Shown here: positions 26,439 to 34,257 of the stretch, piece by piece
How the letters are laid out: each line of letters opens with the position of its first letter
Numbering within the stretch: the first letter of the stretch is position 1
DNA from: Anaerolineae bacterium
GTDB taxonomy: Bacteria; Chloroflexota; Anaerolineae; Anaerolineales; E44-bin32
NCBI GenBank assembly: GCA_011174825.1
Contig: DUEZ01000079.1
Span: forward strand, 9,412 to 73,411
Direction: 5' to 3'
Length of the DNA: 64,000 nucleotides
Notes under the pieces: model-generated
Database searches by the model: none
What the model saw: only the letters and a program-made list of their open reading frames with translations
What the model was told of the DNA's origin: nothing
Position numbers and translations under genes: made by a program

Positions 26439-27376
26439 ACTGTTACTCCTCGCCAGATGATCATCCCCAGCCATTGGATCAGAACCAGGATCGTCCCGTA
26501 GCGCCACCACAAGCCAACGGATTGGTCAATTCGTAAGCGAGCGAAAAGTGCTTGGAGCACAACAAGGATCAGAAGAAGAGCAAGCGTTTTAATGAAGAAG
26601 AGATACGGGTTGGCGACGCCTGCTAAATAGAAGGAGGCGATGAGCGTCAACCCAATGATCAACGTGACCCCTTTGCTCAATCTGAATAGCGCCAAACCTC
26701 TCCCGCTATATTCCGTAAGAGCTCCAGCCACGATCTCGGTCTCAGCCTCGGGTGCGTCGAGGGGAGGTAATTCTAGTTTTCCCATAAGCCCGATAATAGC
26801 GACCAGAAAGCCAATAGGTTGAGTGAAGAGAAGCCATCGTCCTTCTGCGAAAGATGCGATTTCTCGGATCTCCCAACTCCCTGCCGCGAAAGCAGGACCT
26901 AACAAAGCGAGCAGGAAGGGCGCTTCGTACGAAAAGAGCTGCGTCAGCGTCCGTGTTGCTCCAACGAGTGAGAAACGATCCAGTGTATTCGCCCCGGCTA
27001 GCCCCAGACAAAGTGTGAGCATGCTTAGCAAGTAAATCGTGACGATCAAATCACCGGGGAAGCTGGTTATCGGTGAAAGACCAGCGAAAGGAACATATAA
27101 AGCCGCAGTCAGCCCACCTGCTAAGGCAAAGATTGGCAAACCGATAAAGAGGCGCGCATCAACGCCCTCGGGCACGACTTCTTCTTTAGCCAGCAGCTTG
27201 ATCACATCCGCAACTGGCTGGAACCAACGCGGCCCGATTCGGTTTTGTAACTGCGCGAGAAATTTTCGATCGACCCACTCATAGAAAAGACCCGTAAGCA
27301 GGACGAAAAGACCGCCTGGAAATAGGAGCAGCGATAAGCAGCTAGCGAGGATGTCCTTGATAGTATTCGATTCCAT
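26435..27376 (-). CDS. Group 4 hydrogenase membrane subunit (NuoH/HycD-like)
   Basis: 313 residues with about eight membrane segments. Family signatures are GPRWFQPVADVIKLLAKEEVVPEG near the first loop and DAPEAETEIVAGALTEYSG in the conserved acidic loop, which forms the link between the hydrogenase module and the proton path. It overlaps the large-subunit gene by 35 bp and the ferredoxin gene by 4 bp. Confidence 0.92.
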   Translation of the reverse strand: MESNTIKDILASCLSLLLFPGGLFVLLTGLFYEWVDRKFLAQLQNRIGPRWFQPVADVIKLLAKEEVVPEGVDARLFIGLPIFALAGGLTAALYVPFAGLSPITSFPGDLIVTIYLLSMLTLCLGLAGANTLDRFSLVGATRTLTQLFSYEAPFLLALLGPAFAAGSWEIREIASFAEGRWLLFTQPIGFLVAIIGLMGKLELPPLDAPEAETEIVAGALTEYSGRGLALFRLSKGVTLIIGLTLIASFYLAGVANPYLFFIKTLALLLILVVLQALFARLRIDQSVGLWWRYGTILVLIQWLGMIIWRGVTV

Positions 27377-28538
27377 AGCGTCTTAGTGCCTCCCAGGTCC
27401 AACCTGACTGTTTGTTGCGACCATGATCGATGAGCACCATGCGGTCATTGCACGAGAAACAGGGGTCAATGCCAACCACGATCATTGGCACGTCCGCCAG
27501 TTGGTGTCCGATTGCTAGCTTGACGACGGACATCATGTTGCAAATCGTTGGGGTACGAACCTTGATCCGCTCGGGTATGTCTGTACCGTTACTCTTAATA
27601 AAGTAGAACAATTCGCCTCGCGGTGCTTCGACGCGACTAACGGTCTCCCCAGCCTTAATTCGACGGGGGATGCGCGTGGTGAGATCACCGGGTGGTAACG
27701 TTTTGACGATCTCGCGAATAATGCGGAAGCTCTCGAACAACTCCTTTATTCGAACGACAAAGCGCGCTTCCAAGTCCCCTCGTTCGTCGAGGGTGATCCA
27801 CACTGGGTAGTTAGCATATGCTCCATATGGAGCCTCGACGCGGATATCACGCGCAACATTCGACGCACGTGCTGTGGGTCCTACCGTACCAAGCACCTCG
27901 GCTTGAGATCGATTCATGACGCCTATCCCTCGTGTGCGTTGGAGGAACATCGCGTCGGAGGTGACCACATCCAAGTAGTGATGAGTACGCTCCTCAAGGT
28001 AATGAATGCCATCGAGTATCAGTTGAGCCAGGTCGTCATCGATATCGATCTTGACGCCCCCTAGCACATTGACTGAATAATTCACGCGGTTACCGCTCAA
28101 CGATTCCAAAAGGTCCATAATGGTTTCGCGGTCACGCCAGCTATACATGAACAGCGTGTCGAATCCGGCTTCGTGAGCAGCGACACCGAGCCAGAGCAGG
28201 TGACTGTGGATACGTTCCATTTCAGCTACCAACACTCGAATTGCTTGAGCGCGTGGGGGAACTTCGACGGCAGCGAGTTGTTCCACGCCGAGGCAGTAAG
28301 CAGTGGCGTGGATATGAGAACAAATGCCACAGATCCGCTCGAGCAGATAGAGGTTCTGTACCCAGTTACGACTTTCTGTGGCTTTCTCGACGCCCCTATG
28401 GGCATAACCAAGACGCACAACAGCTTTGGTCACAATTTCGCCGTCGACGGTAATCAGGAAATGCTCGGGTTCTTTCAACGCCGGGTGTTGAGGCCCGATC
28501 GGAACCGTGAAGCTCTCAAGCGTTTTATCCGAATGCAT
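27342..28538 (-). CDS. Group 4 membrane-bound [NiFe]-hydrogenase large subunit (HycE/NuoD-like)
   Basis: 398 residues from ATG 28538 (GGGAGA upstream, 1-base overlap with the NuoC-like stop as TGATG); the open frame extends 27 codons further. It looks like NuoD (IGPQHPALKEPEHF) but keeps all four Ni cysteines: RICGICSHIH (C70, C73) and DPCFSCNDR (C360, C363), so it is a hydrogenase, not complex I. The 32-residue tail after the final Arg is the same length as that removed from E. coli HycE. Inferred role: H2 evolution from ferredoxin coupled to ion export, or the reverse. Confidence 0.93.
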   Translation of the reverse strand: MHSDKTLESFTVPIGPQHPALKEPEHFLITVDGEIVTKAVVRLGYAHRGVEKATESRNWVQNLYLLERICGICSHIHATAYCLGVEQLAAVEVPPRAQAIRVLVAEMERIHSHLLWLGVAAHEAGFDTLFMYSWRDRETIMDLLESLSGNRVNYSVNVLGGVKIDIDDDLAQLILDGIHYLEERTHHYLDVVTSDAMFLQRTRGIGVMNRSQAEVLGTVGPTARASNVARDIRVEAPYGAYANYPVWITLDERGDLEARFVVRIKELFESFRIIREIVKTLPPGDLTTRIPRRIKAGETVSRVEAPRGELFYFIKSNGTDIPERIKVRTPTICNMMSVVKLAIGHQLADVPMIVVGIDPCFSCNDRMVLIDHGRNKQSGWTWEALRRYGIEYYQGHPR

Positions 28539-29026
28539 CAAAATTCTCCCAGAGTCTCTTGCAGTGATAAGGTTTCTTCGTCCATGTCTTTGCGCAGCGG
28601 GTAAACGTTCTCGGGCCAATCGTCAGGGAGATAAAGGCGGAGAGGGTTAGGCAAACCTGTGACCTCCACCCCGAACATCTCGCTTAGTTCACGCTCGAAG
28701 GCCTCTGCACTTGGGATGACGCTACACAGACTAGGGACTGAAGCCTGCTCGCGTGACACTCGCACACGAAGTGTAATAACCGCAGCTGCTGTGCAGAAGT
28801 GATACATGACTTCCAATTCACCAGATTCGGAACCAAGGTCAAGCCCAGTGATCGCGGCAAGGTATCCCAGACGTTTCACGCGTAAGGCTACGACCATTGG
28901 GACCAAGTCATCTATCGATGTCAGCGTCACATCCAAACGGTTGGGCTCCGGAGCGTCGGTTTCCGTCTTCCAAACCCACTCTTCTGCAATCTGCCTCCCA
29001 ATTTCCAATGCTTCCTTGGTGTTCAT
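28538..29026 (-). CDS. Group 4 hydrogenase NuoC-like subunit (30 kDa family)
   Basis: 162 residues of the complex I 30 kDa/HycE N-terminal family. The conserved end ELSEMFGVEVTGLPNPLRLYLPDDWPENVYPLRKD is seen. In E. coli HycE this domain is fused to the large subunit; here it is a separate gene, as in Ech-like enzymes. It overlaps the NuoB-like gene by 4 bp and the large-subunit gene by 1 bp. Confidence 0.92.
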   Translation of the reverse strand: MNTKEALEIGRQIAEEWVWKTETDAPEPNRLDVTLTSIDDLVPMVVALRVKRLGYLAAITGLDLGSESGELEVMYHFCTAAAVITLRVRVSREQASVPSLCSVIPSAEAFERELSEMFGVEVTGLPNPLRLYLPDDWPENVYPLRKDMDEETLSLQETLGEF

Positions 29027-29544
29027 GTCAGATCATCCACTTCTATTGAATTTCCGCCTATTTGAAGTTGTTTATCGTTATTGCTAACAGGCATTTTCAA
29101 GCTTGAAAGCAGTTTGACGACTCCATCGATGATGGCTTCTGGCCGAGGTGGGCAGCCTGGAATGTATGCATCCACCGGAATCACTTTGTCGATACCACCC
29201 TTGACGTTGTAACAACCTTGAAAGACTCCTCCTGAAATGGCGCATGCGCCGATGGCAACGACAAACTTCGGCTCATGCATCTGCGCGTAAATACGTAATA
29301 GCCGGTTGCGAGCCTGTCTGGAGACCGCTCCTGTGCAGAGCAGGACATCTGCGTGTCTTGGACTTCCCTGCAGCTTGATGCCGAAACGCTCGAGATCATA
29401 GCGGGGTGTCAATGTAGCCAATATCTCGATATCGCAGCCATTGCACGATCCGCTGTTGAAATGCAGAACCCAGGGTGAGTTCATTCGCGCCCATGTCTTG
29501 ACCTTGGTAAGAAGCTTGAAACGTTGATCTTCGCTTTGGTTCAT
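29023..29544 (-). CDS. Group 4 hydrogenase small subunit (NuoB/HycG-like)
   Basis: 173 residues. The [4Fe-4S] ligands lie in NSGSCNGCDIEILA, AIGACAISGGVF and IPGCPPRPEAIIDGV, in the NuoB pattern. This cluster passes electrons to the NiFe site. The last 20 residues are hydrophilic and not conserved. It follows the NuoA-like gene at 19 bp. Confidence 0.93.
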   Translation of the reverse strand: MNQSEDQRFKLLTKVKTWARMNSPWVLHFNSGSCNGCDIEILATLTPRYDLERFGIKLQGSPRHADVLLCTGAVSRQARNRLLRIYAQMHEPKFVVAIGACAISGGVFQGCYNVKGGIDKVIPVDAYIPGCPPRPEAIIDGVVKLLSSLKMPVSNNDKQLQIGGNSIEVDDLT

Positions 29545-29563
29545 CTTTCCGGCTCCCTTATCC

Positions 29564-29878
29564 TCACCCCAGGATCAAAGCCGACAAGGCGAGTAGAAGT
29601 CCTGCCAGGTAGATCACTGTAACCGGTGTAAAACCTCCGGTACCCAATACGAGAACCCCCAAGTGTAAGATGGCGAAAAACAGCGCAATGACAAAGAATG
29701 GTCGATAACCTGGAGCTGCTGCATGAGCCGGAGGTGCTTCACCGCTTGAGTATGTGCTCTTTTTGAGCGCGGTCGCATGGGAAGGTCCAGCCAAATACCT
29801 TCCCAGAGCATATAGGATTCCCACCAATGCGAGATAGATAAGAAAGGCCATTGGGGGAAATAAGAGGGCGTTTTCCAT
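29564..29878 (-). CDS. NuoA-like small membrane subunit of the hydrogenase
   Basis: 104 residues with three membrane segments. The loop TYSSGEAPP followed by a second helix beginning YRPFFVIALFFAILH matches the layout of NuoA (YECG.. then RFYL..), but the conserved Cys is Ser and the acidic residue in the second helix is absent. A NuoA homologue is unusual in a NiFe-hydrogenase operon. The assignment rests on loop pattern, size and position, so confidence is moderate. Confidence 0.7.
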   Translation of the reverse strand: MENALLFPPMAFLIYLALVGILYALGRYLAGPSHATALKKSTYSSGEAPPAHAAAPGYRPFFVIALFFAILHLGVLVLGTGGFTPVTVIYLAGLLLALSALILG

Positions 29879-29925
29879 TAAGATCTCCTACTTTCTTTTT
29901 TCATGGTTGCATATCTTTTCGACTA

Positions 29926-31422
29926 TTACCTACCAAAGCTATCTAGTAGTGCTCTACCGGCGGGATCGGTCAACCAACTTAGCAACCTGGGCCAAATACC
30001 GATGGCGACGACAGCAAGTGCCATGATAAATAGGGGAACGTTCATCAATCTAGGTGAAGGGCTGCCGGAACGAACAGCTTCCGATGGCTCCAGCCGGTAA
30101 ACAGCGTTGACAAGCGGAGCATAATACGCCAACGAGAGCACACTGTTTAAAGCCGCGAATGCAATCAGCGTACCGATCCAGGGGTTATGAGTCTCGAAAC
30201 CGGCGACAAATATCTGCCATTTCGACATGAATCCGGCTAACGGGGGCAAGCCCCCAAGACCCAAGACTGCCAGGCTTAGGGTCAGTGCGGCGATGGGATA
30301 ATGCTTCGCTGCTCCCGCCAGATCTTCGATCAGGAGGGGTTTGTGGTCACCGAGGGAAAGGTGTAGCGTGTAGAGTAGCGTACCAGCAGCCAGAAAGGCT
30401 AATCCCTTCATCAAGCCATGATTCAGCATGTGGAACAACCCACCTTGAGCCCCGCCGGATTCATCTGCATAGAAAGTGATTCCCAACCCTACAAGCATGT
30501 AACCAATGTGGACGAGGCTGGAATAAGCTAACAAACGCTTGACCTGTTTTTGACCCAGAGCCAAAAGGTTACCCGCAAGCATGTTTAATGCCCCAAAACC
30601 CATGAGTAACGGCCCCCAGAGGGCCGTGACACTCACCAACGCAGCCAGAGATCTCATCATGGCGACCAATCCAGCCTCAATCACGACCCCTGAAAGCATG
30701 GCGCTGATCCCGCTTGGTGCTTGCGCGTGGGCATCTGGCAACCAGGCGTGTAAGGGGACAAGGGCGGTCTTAACCCCGAAACCGATTACGAAGAGGGCTC
30801 CCGCCGCTATTGTTATGGGCGAAATGGTGGCTAAATTGTTGATCTCCTCAAGATCTAAGGTACCTGAATGAGAAAGCACCATTCCAATCCCTAACAAGAC
30901 CAAGATAGAGCCTGCTGCGCTCTGGACAAGGTATTTAATGCCTGCTTCGAGCGATGCGGGTTGATCACGGTAGAAAGCGACGAGCAGGTACGAAGTGACA
31001 GCCATCGCCTCGAACCAAATCCACAGGTTGAACAAATCGGCTGCGCATCCAAGACCAATCATTACACCGATCATGGCCACCAGCATGGCGTAAAACTTTT
31101 CTTCACCTTCCTCGCGCGCCATGTAGGGACCGGAAAAAAAGACCACCAGAGTGCCAAGCCCTAAGGCGAGACCAGCCAACAACAACCCTAAGCCATCCAT
31201 TTGGACCGCGACCGATCCTAAAGTGAAGCTCAAAGAACCATAAATCTGTAGTTCCTGAAAAGATAAGTAAAAGGGTATCCAAGTTGCGAGCAGGGCAACG
31301 AATCCTGCTCCTTGGGCGATCACGCGTTGCCTGTGCCGCTTCCCTAGGTGACCAGCTAGATAAATCAGGGGCGATGTGACCAGTGGAAGAGCGATCAGCC
31401 ACAGGAACGATGGATAGGTCAT
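29926..31422 (-). CDS. Antiporter-like proton channel subunit (NuoN/NuoM/MrpD-like)
   Basis: 498 residues from ATG 31422 (GGGGGGTGTG upstream), with about 14 membrane segments. Key charged residues are in WFEAMAVTSYLLVAF (TM5 Glu) and KTALVPLHAWLPDAHAQAPSGISAMLSG (TM7 Lys/His), the proton-path signatures of the Nuo/Mrp family. The open frame extends 21 codons further but into the NuoL-like gene. It is the second of two such channels in the operon, so ion translocation by this complex is likely. Confidence 0.92.
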   Translation of the reverse strand: MTYPSFLWLIALPLVTSPLIYLAGHLGKRHRQRVIAQGAGFVALLATWIPFYLSFQELQIYGSLSFTLGSVAVQMDGLGLLLAGLALGLGTLVVFFSGPYMAREEGEEKFYAMLVAMIGVMIGLGCAADLFNLWIWFEAMAVTSYLLVAFYRDQPASLEAGIKYLVQSAAGSILVLLGIGMVLSHSGTLDLEEINNLATISPITIAAGALFVIGFGVKTALVPLHAWLPDAHAQAPSGISAMLSGVVIEAGLVAMMRSLAALVSVTALWGPLLMGFGALNMLAGNLLALGQKQVKRLLAYSSLVHIGYMLVGLGITFYADESGGAQGGLFHMLNHGLMKGLAFLAAGTLLYTLHLSLGDHKPLLIEDLAGAAKHYPIAALTLSLAVLGLGGLPPLAGFMSKWQIFVAGFETHNPWIGTLIAFAALNSVLSLAYYAPLVNAVYRLEPSEAVRSGSPSPRLMNVPLFIMALAVVAIGIWPRLLSWLTDPAGRALLDSFGR

Positions 31423-31423
31423 T

Positions 31424-33172
31424 TCACACCCCCCATGCCAAGATCGTGAGCACAATGCATAATCCGCCAACAATGCCCACGACATTCCAGTTTAACTGTC
31501 CAGTCTGGGTGATACGAACAACCGATGACAAGTGCTTTGTGAGCTGGACAACACCTCGGTTGATCTCTTCGAAACCGAAACCAGCTTCCGCAAATGAGAC
31601 GAGCGGCTGAAACGCTCCTAGTAACGACTTGAGACGCAGACGCAGCGTCCAAAGATAAAATCCCATAAGGATGATGAAAAGTGCCAACCATGTGGATGGG
31701 GCAGCGACGAGGCCGAGAACGAGTTCAACGATCTTCAGTGTTTGTATCTGGTGGAATGGAAGGCTGGTTGAAAGGAGGTTTCCAAAAGCACCAGCCGTCA
31801 ACCAAGTCGTAAACACAGCTAGTGAGAGCGTACCTAGGGAGACTCGCATAGCCTGGGGCGCATCGTTGGTTGCTTCCGTGTATTTTCGCTCGCCATAGAA
31901 GATCATCGAGATCATACGTACCGTGTACAGAGCTGTGATCCCGGCTCCGAACAACATGCATAGATATGCCCAGCGTGGACTATGTAAAAACCCATGTTCT
32001 AAGATTAATTCCTTGCTGAAAAACCCATTGGCGATCGGAAGCCCCGCCAAGGCCATGGAACCAATGATGAAGACGGTACGCACGAAAGGCATGTCTTTTC
32101 CCAAACTGCCCATCGCTCGCATGTCACGCGTACCGACAGATTGGATCACGGCGCCCGCGCATAGGAAAAGCAGCGCTTTAAAGACCGAATGGCTTAGCAG
32201 ATGGAACTGACTTGCAAAAACTGCACCCGTTCCAATGGCATAGATCATGTAGCCAAGCTGGCTGATGGTCGAGTACGCTAAAGCGCGCTTGAGATCGTTG
32301 GCGGCTAACGCCATCAGCGCTGCTAATAAAGCGGAAAGGAGCCCAACGACGATCACACTAATTTTCCAACCTGGGACATTGCTGAAAGCCGGATAGAAGC
32401 GAGCGAGCAAGTAAACCCCCGCATTTACCATGGTGGCAGCGTGGATGAGTGCTGTGACCGGCGTGGGCGCCTCCATGGCATCGGGGAGCCAGGTATGAAG
32501 TGGAACCTGGGCCGACTTGGCAATCGCTGCAGCTAGGAAGCCAAACGCGATCAAGCTTAGGATGTGGGGCGGGAAGGTCCCTGCTTGCATCAGGAAGTCA
32601 TGGATCTGGTAACTTCCGATTTGGGATCGGATGACCAAAGCACCGATCAATAAACCAATGCCTCCCAGTTGGGTGACGATCAAGGCTTTGATCCCACCAG
32701 CTACAGCCTTTGGATCATCGTTGTGAAACGAGATCAACGCGTAAGAACAAAACGCCGTGATCTCCCAAAAGAGGAACATAAAAAGTACGCTGCCCGAGAG
32801 ACCCAATCCCGCCATCGCCCCAATAAAGAGTAATACGAGCGAGTAATATCGGCGTAATTGCGCTTCCTTGCGCATATAATCCATCGAATAGATCACGGTC
32901 AGACTACCTACTACGGTAGCGATCGTGGAAAGGAAAACACCGAGGCCATCTGGAATGAGGGTGAAATCCCCGAAGTAACTTCCCATTGATATACGAAATG
33001 TGACCTTATTTGAGCCGTATCCTAGTAAAAATAATGACGCTATCCCGGCTGCAACGGAGAATACCGTAGCGAGTATATGTTGCGTTTTTCGTTGTTTTTC
33101 GCCCAACAACCAAATGATGATTGCACCGAGCCAGGGTAAACCGATGGAGAGGACCATCAGAAGGGTGGACAT
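31424..33172 (-). CDS. Antiporter-like proton channel subunit (NuoL/HyfB-like)
   Basis: 582 residues with about 15 membrane segments. Signatures are FLFWEITAFCSYALISFHND and KSAQVPLHTWLPDAMEAPTPVTALIHAATMVNAGVYLLAR. The length and C-terminal extension after about residue 480 fit NuoL/MrpA-type proteins, although a long lateral helix cannot be confirmed. It lies 3 bp after the NuoK-like gene and just before the NuoN-like start. Confidence 0.92.
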   Translation of the reverse strand: MSTLLMVLSIGLPWLGAIIIWLLGEKQRKTQHILATVFSVAAGIASLFLLGYGSNKVTFRISMGSYFGDFTLIPDGLGVFLSTIATVVGSLTVIYSMDYMRKEAQLRRYYSLVLLFIGAMAGLGLSGSVLFMFLFWEITAFCSYALISFHNDDPKAVAGGIKALIVTQLGGIGLLIGALVIRSQIGSYQIHDFLMQAGTFPPHILSLIAFGFLAAAIAKSAQVPLHTWLPDAMEAPTPVTALIHAATMVNAGVYLLARFYPAFSNVPGWKISVIVVGLLSALLAALMALAANDLKRALAYSTISQLGYMIYAIGTGAVFASQFHLLSHSVFKALLFLCAGAVIQSVGTRDMRAMGSLGKDMPFVRTVFIIGSMALAGLPIANGFFSKELILEHGFLHSPRWAYLCMLFGAGITALYTVRMISMIFYGERKYTEATNDAPQAMRVSLGTLSLAVFTTWLTAGAFGNLLSTSLPFHQIQTLKIVELVLGLVAAPSTWLALFIILMGFYLWTLRLRLKSLLGAFQPLVSFAEAGFGFEEINRGVVQLTKHLSSVVRITQTGQLNWNVVGIVGGLCIVLTILAWGV

Positions 33173-33175
33173 GGT

Positions 33176-33487
33176 TTATCCTCGCAGGCTTGAAAGTGTT
33201 TTGACATCGAGCGTTCCCAGTTGTCGTTGGACTTGTACTGCGAGCGCCATGCCGACAACAGCAACAATGGTGTCGGCGACGATCACTGTAATGGCTAAAC
33301 TTTGGCTGAGGTTTATGTGCGCGCTTAAATTGCCGGCGATGATTAACCCCAGTACTGCTGCCTTTACTAAAATCTGCAGGACGATCACAATTTTGATTAA
33401 ATTACGGACGGCCAGAAGACCATAAAGGCCGACGCCCAACAATCCAAAAACGCCGATCAAACACAGGTTCAACAAAGAAGAGGTCAT
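33176..33487 (-). CDS. NuoK/MrpC/HyfE-like membrane subunit
   Basis: 103 residues and three membrane segments, with the typical short helices and an acidic residue in the last helix (ITVIVADTIVAVVGMAL). Size, order (after NuoJ-like, before NuoL-like) and hydrophobic pattern all fit NuoK. Confidence 0.85.
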   Translation of the reverse strand: MTSSLLNLCLIGVFGLLGVGLYGLLAVRNLIKIVIVLQILVKAAVLGLIIAGNLSAHINLSQSLAITVIVADTIVAVVGMALAVQVQRQLGTLDVKTLSSLRG

Positions 33488-33514
33488 CGTGGTTCCTTTT
33501 CCTGAAACAGACCG

Positions 33515-34108
33515 TCAGGTTGTTTGAGCAGGAATCTCATCGTAACTCTCCACGGCTTCTGCACTTTGGCGTTCGAGGGCACGTAGATCGCGTTCGCGTT
33601 CTGCGGCAACCTCTTCCACCATAGGCTGGCTGAGCGGTGCTTTTACCTCAGCCAATATGCCTAGTAGGCCAAGAACTCCGGAAAATATCAGCACGACTTG
33701 AACGATCACATCGAGACCGCGTTGATTCCAAAAAACTGATACAACGTCAGGGTCTGAAGCAATCGGATCTATGGCTTCCACGGGCAGCACATACCAAATA
33801 AGAAGCGCCGTTGAGAGCAAAACAAGAGCCCAAGGGAGGGCTCTAGGTAAAAGTGGTTTCTCGTCGAACACTTCCGCACCGGCGATGCTGATGGCAAATA
33901 CGAAGAGGACCGTAACCAATCCTGCTCCTACGCTTAGCTCAATCACCGCGACTTGGTGTGCACCTAATTTGTAGAAGAGGATGGATAACGCAGCGCTGAC
34001 CACCGCTAACCAAAGAGCGGATCGTATTAGGCTTCTTGTTCGGATCGCTTGAATAGCCGCGAGAAGGGCCGCGATGATAGGAAATGCGTAGATCAGTGAT
34101 TCAGGCAT
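33515..34108 (-). CDS. NuoJ/MrpB-like membrane subunit
   Basis: 197 residues from ATG 34108 (CGGAG upstream), with about five membrane segments. AVIELSVGAGLVTVLFVFAISIAG resembles the NuoJ helix with its glycine bulge. A hydrophilic, highly charged C-terminal tail (about residues 155-197) is cytoplasmic. It is the first core gene of the hydrogenase operon and overlaps an upstream small open frame by 8 bp. Confidence 0.85.
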   Translation of the reverse strand: MPESLIYAFPIIAALLAAIQAIRTRSLIRSALWLAVVSAALSILFYKLGAHQVAVIELSVGAGLVTVLFVFAISIAGAEVFDEKPLLPRALPWALVLLSTALLIWYVLPVEAIDPIASDPDVVSVFWNQRGLDVIVQVVLIFSGVLGLLGILAEVKAPLSQPMVEEVAAERERDLRALERQSAEAVESYDEIPAQTT

Positions 34109-34205
34109 AACATGCTCCGTAGGGATCAATGTCCTCACAGAAGACCAAAGAGGACGCAGCAGCCTGAATGATTTCTACTGGCTGCTGCGTATCGGTCTTC
34201 TTCAT
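34101..34205 (-). CDS. Candidate 34-residue peptide upstream of the hydrogenase operon
   Basis: ATG 34205 is preceded by CAGGTGGGATC, an acceptable Shine-Dalgarno, and the frame runs 34 codons to a TGA at 34101-34103 that overlaps the NuoJ-like start (ATGCCTGA). The product begins MKKTDTQQPVEII, has a hydrophobic middle and ends CEDIDPYGACYA with two Cys. It could be a leader peptide that couples translation to the hydrogenase genes, or a small secreted or modified peptide. The same DNA forms a long hairpin, so the frame may be incidental. Not recognised. Confidence 0.4.
   Translation of the reverse strand: MKKTDTQQPVEIIQAAASSLVFCEDIDPYGACYA
34140..34200 (-). promoter_or_regulatory. Two-tier stem-loop in the leader of the group 4 hydrogenase operon
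   Basis: Outer arms GAAGACC (34140-34146) and GGTCTTC (34194-34200) enclose perfect 11-bp inner arms ACGCAGCAGCC (34154-34164) and GGCTGCTGCGT (34180-34190). The structure lies between the pentapeptide gene and the NuoJ-like start. On the minus strand it is followed only by a mildly pyrimidine-rich stretch, so it may be an attenuator or processing site rather than a full terminator. Confidence 0.55.
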
Positions 34206-34257
34206 GATCCCACCTGCAATGCGAGAGGATTGACTGAGCATAGTTAAGGATCTAATC

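Noticed and set aside
27342-34108. Respiratory complex I (nuo) operon
   Set aside because: The NuoD-like subunit keeps all four NiFe cysteines, and no NuoE/F/G genes are present, so it is a hydrogenase.
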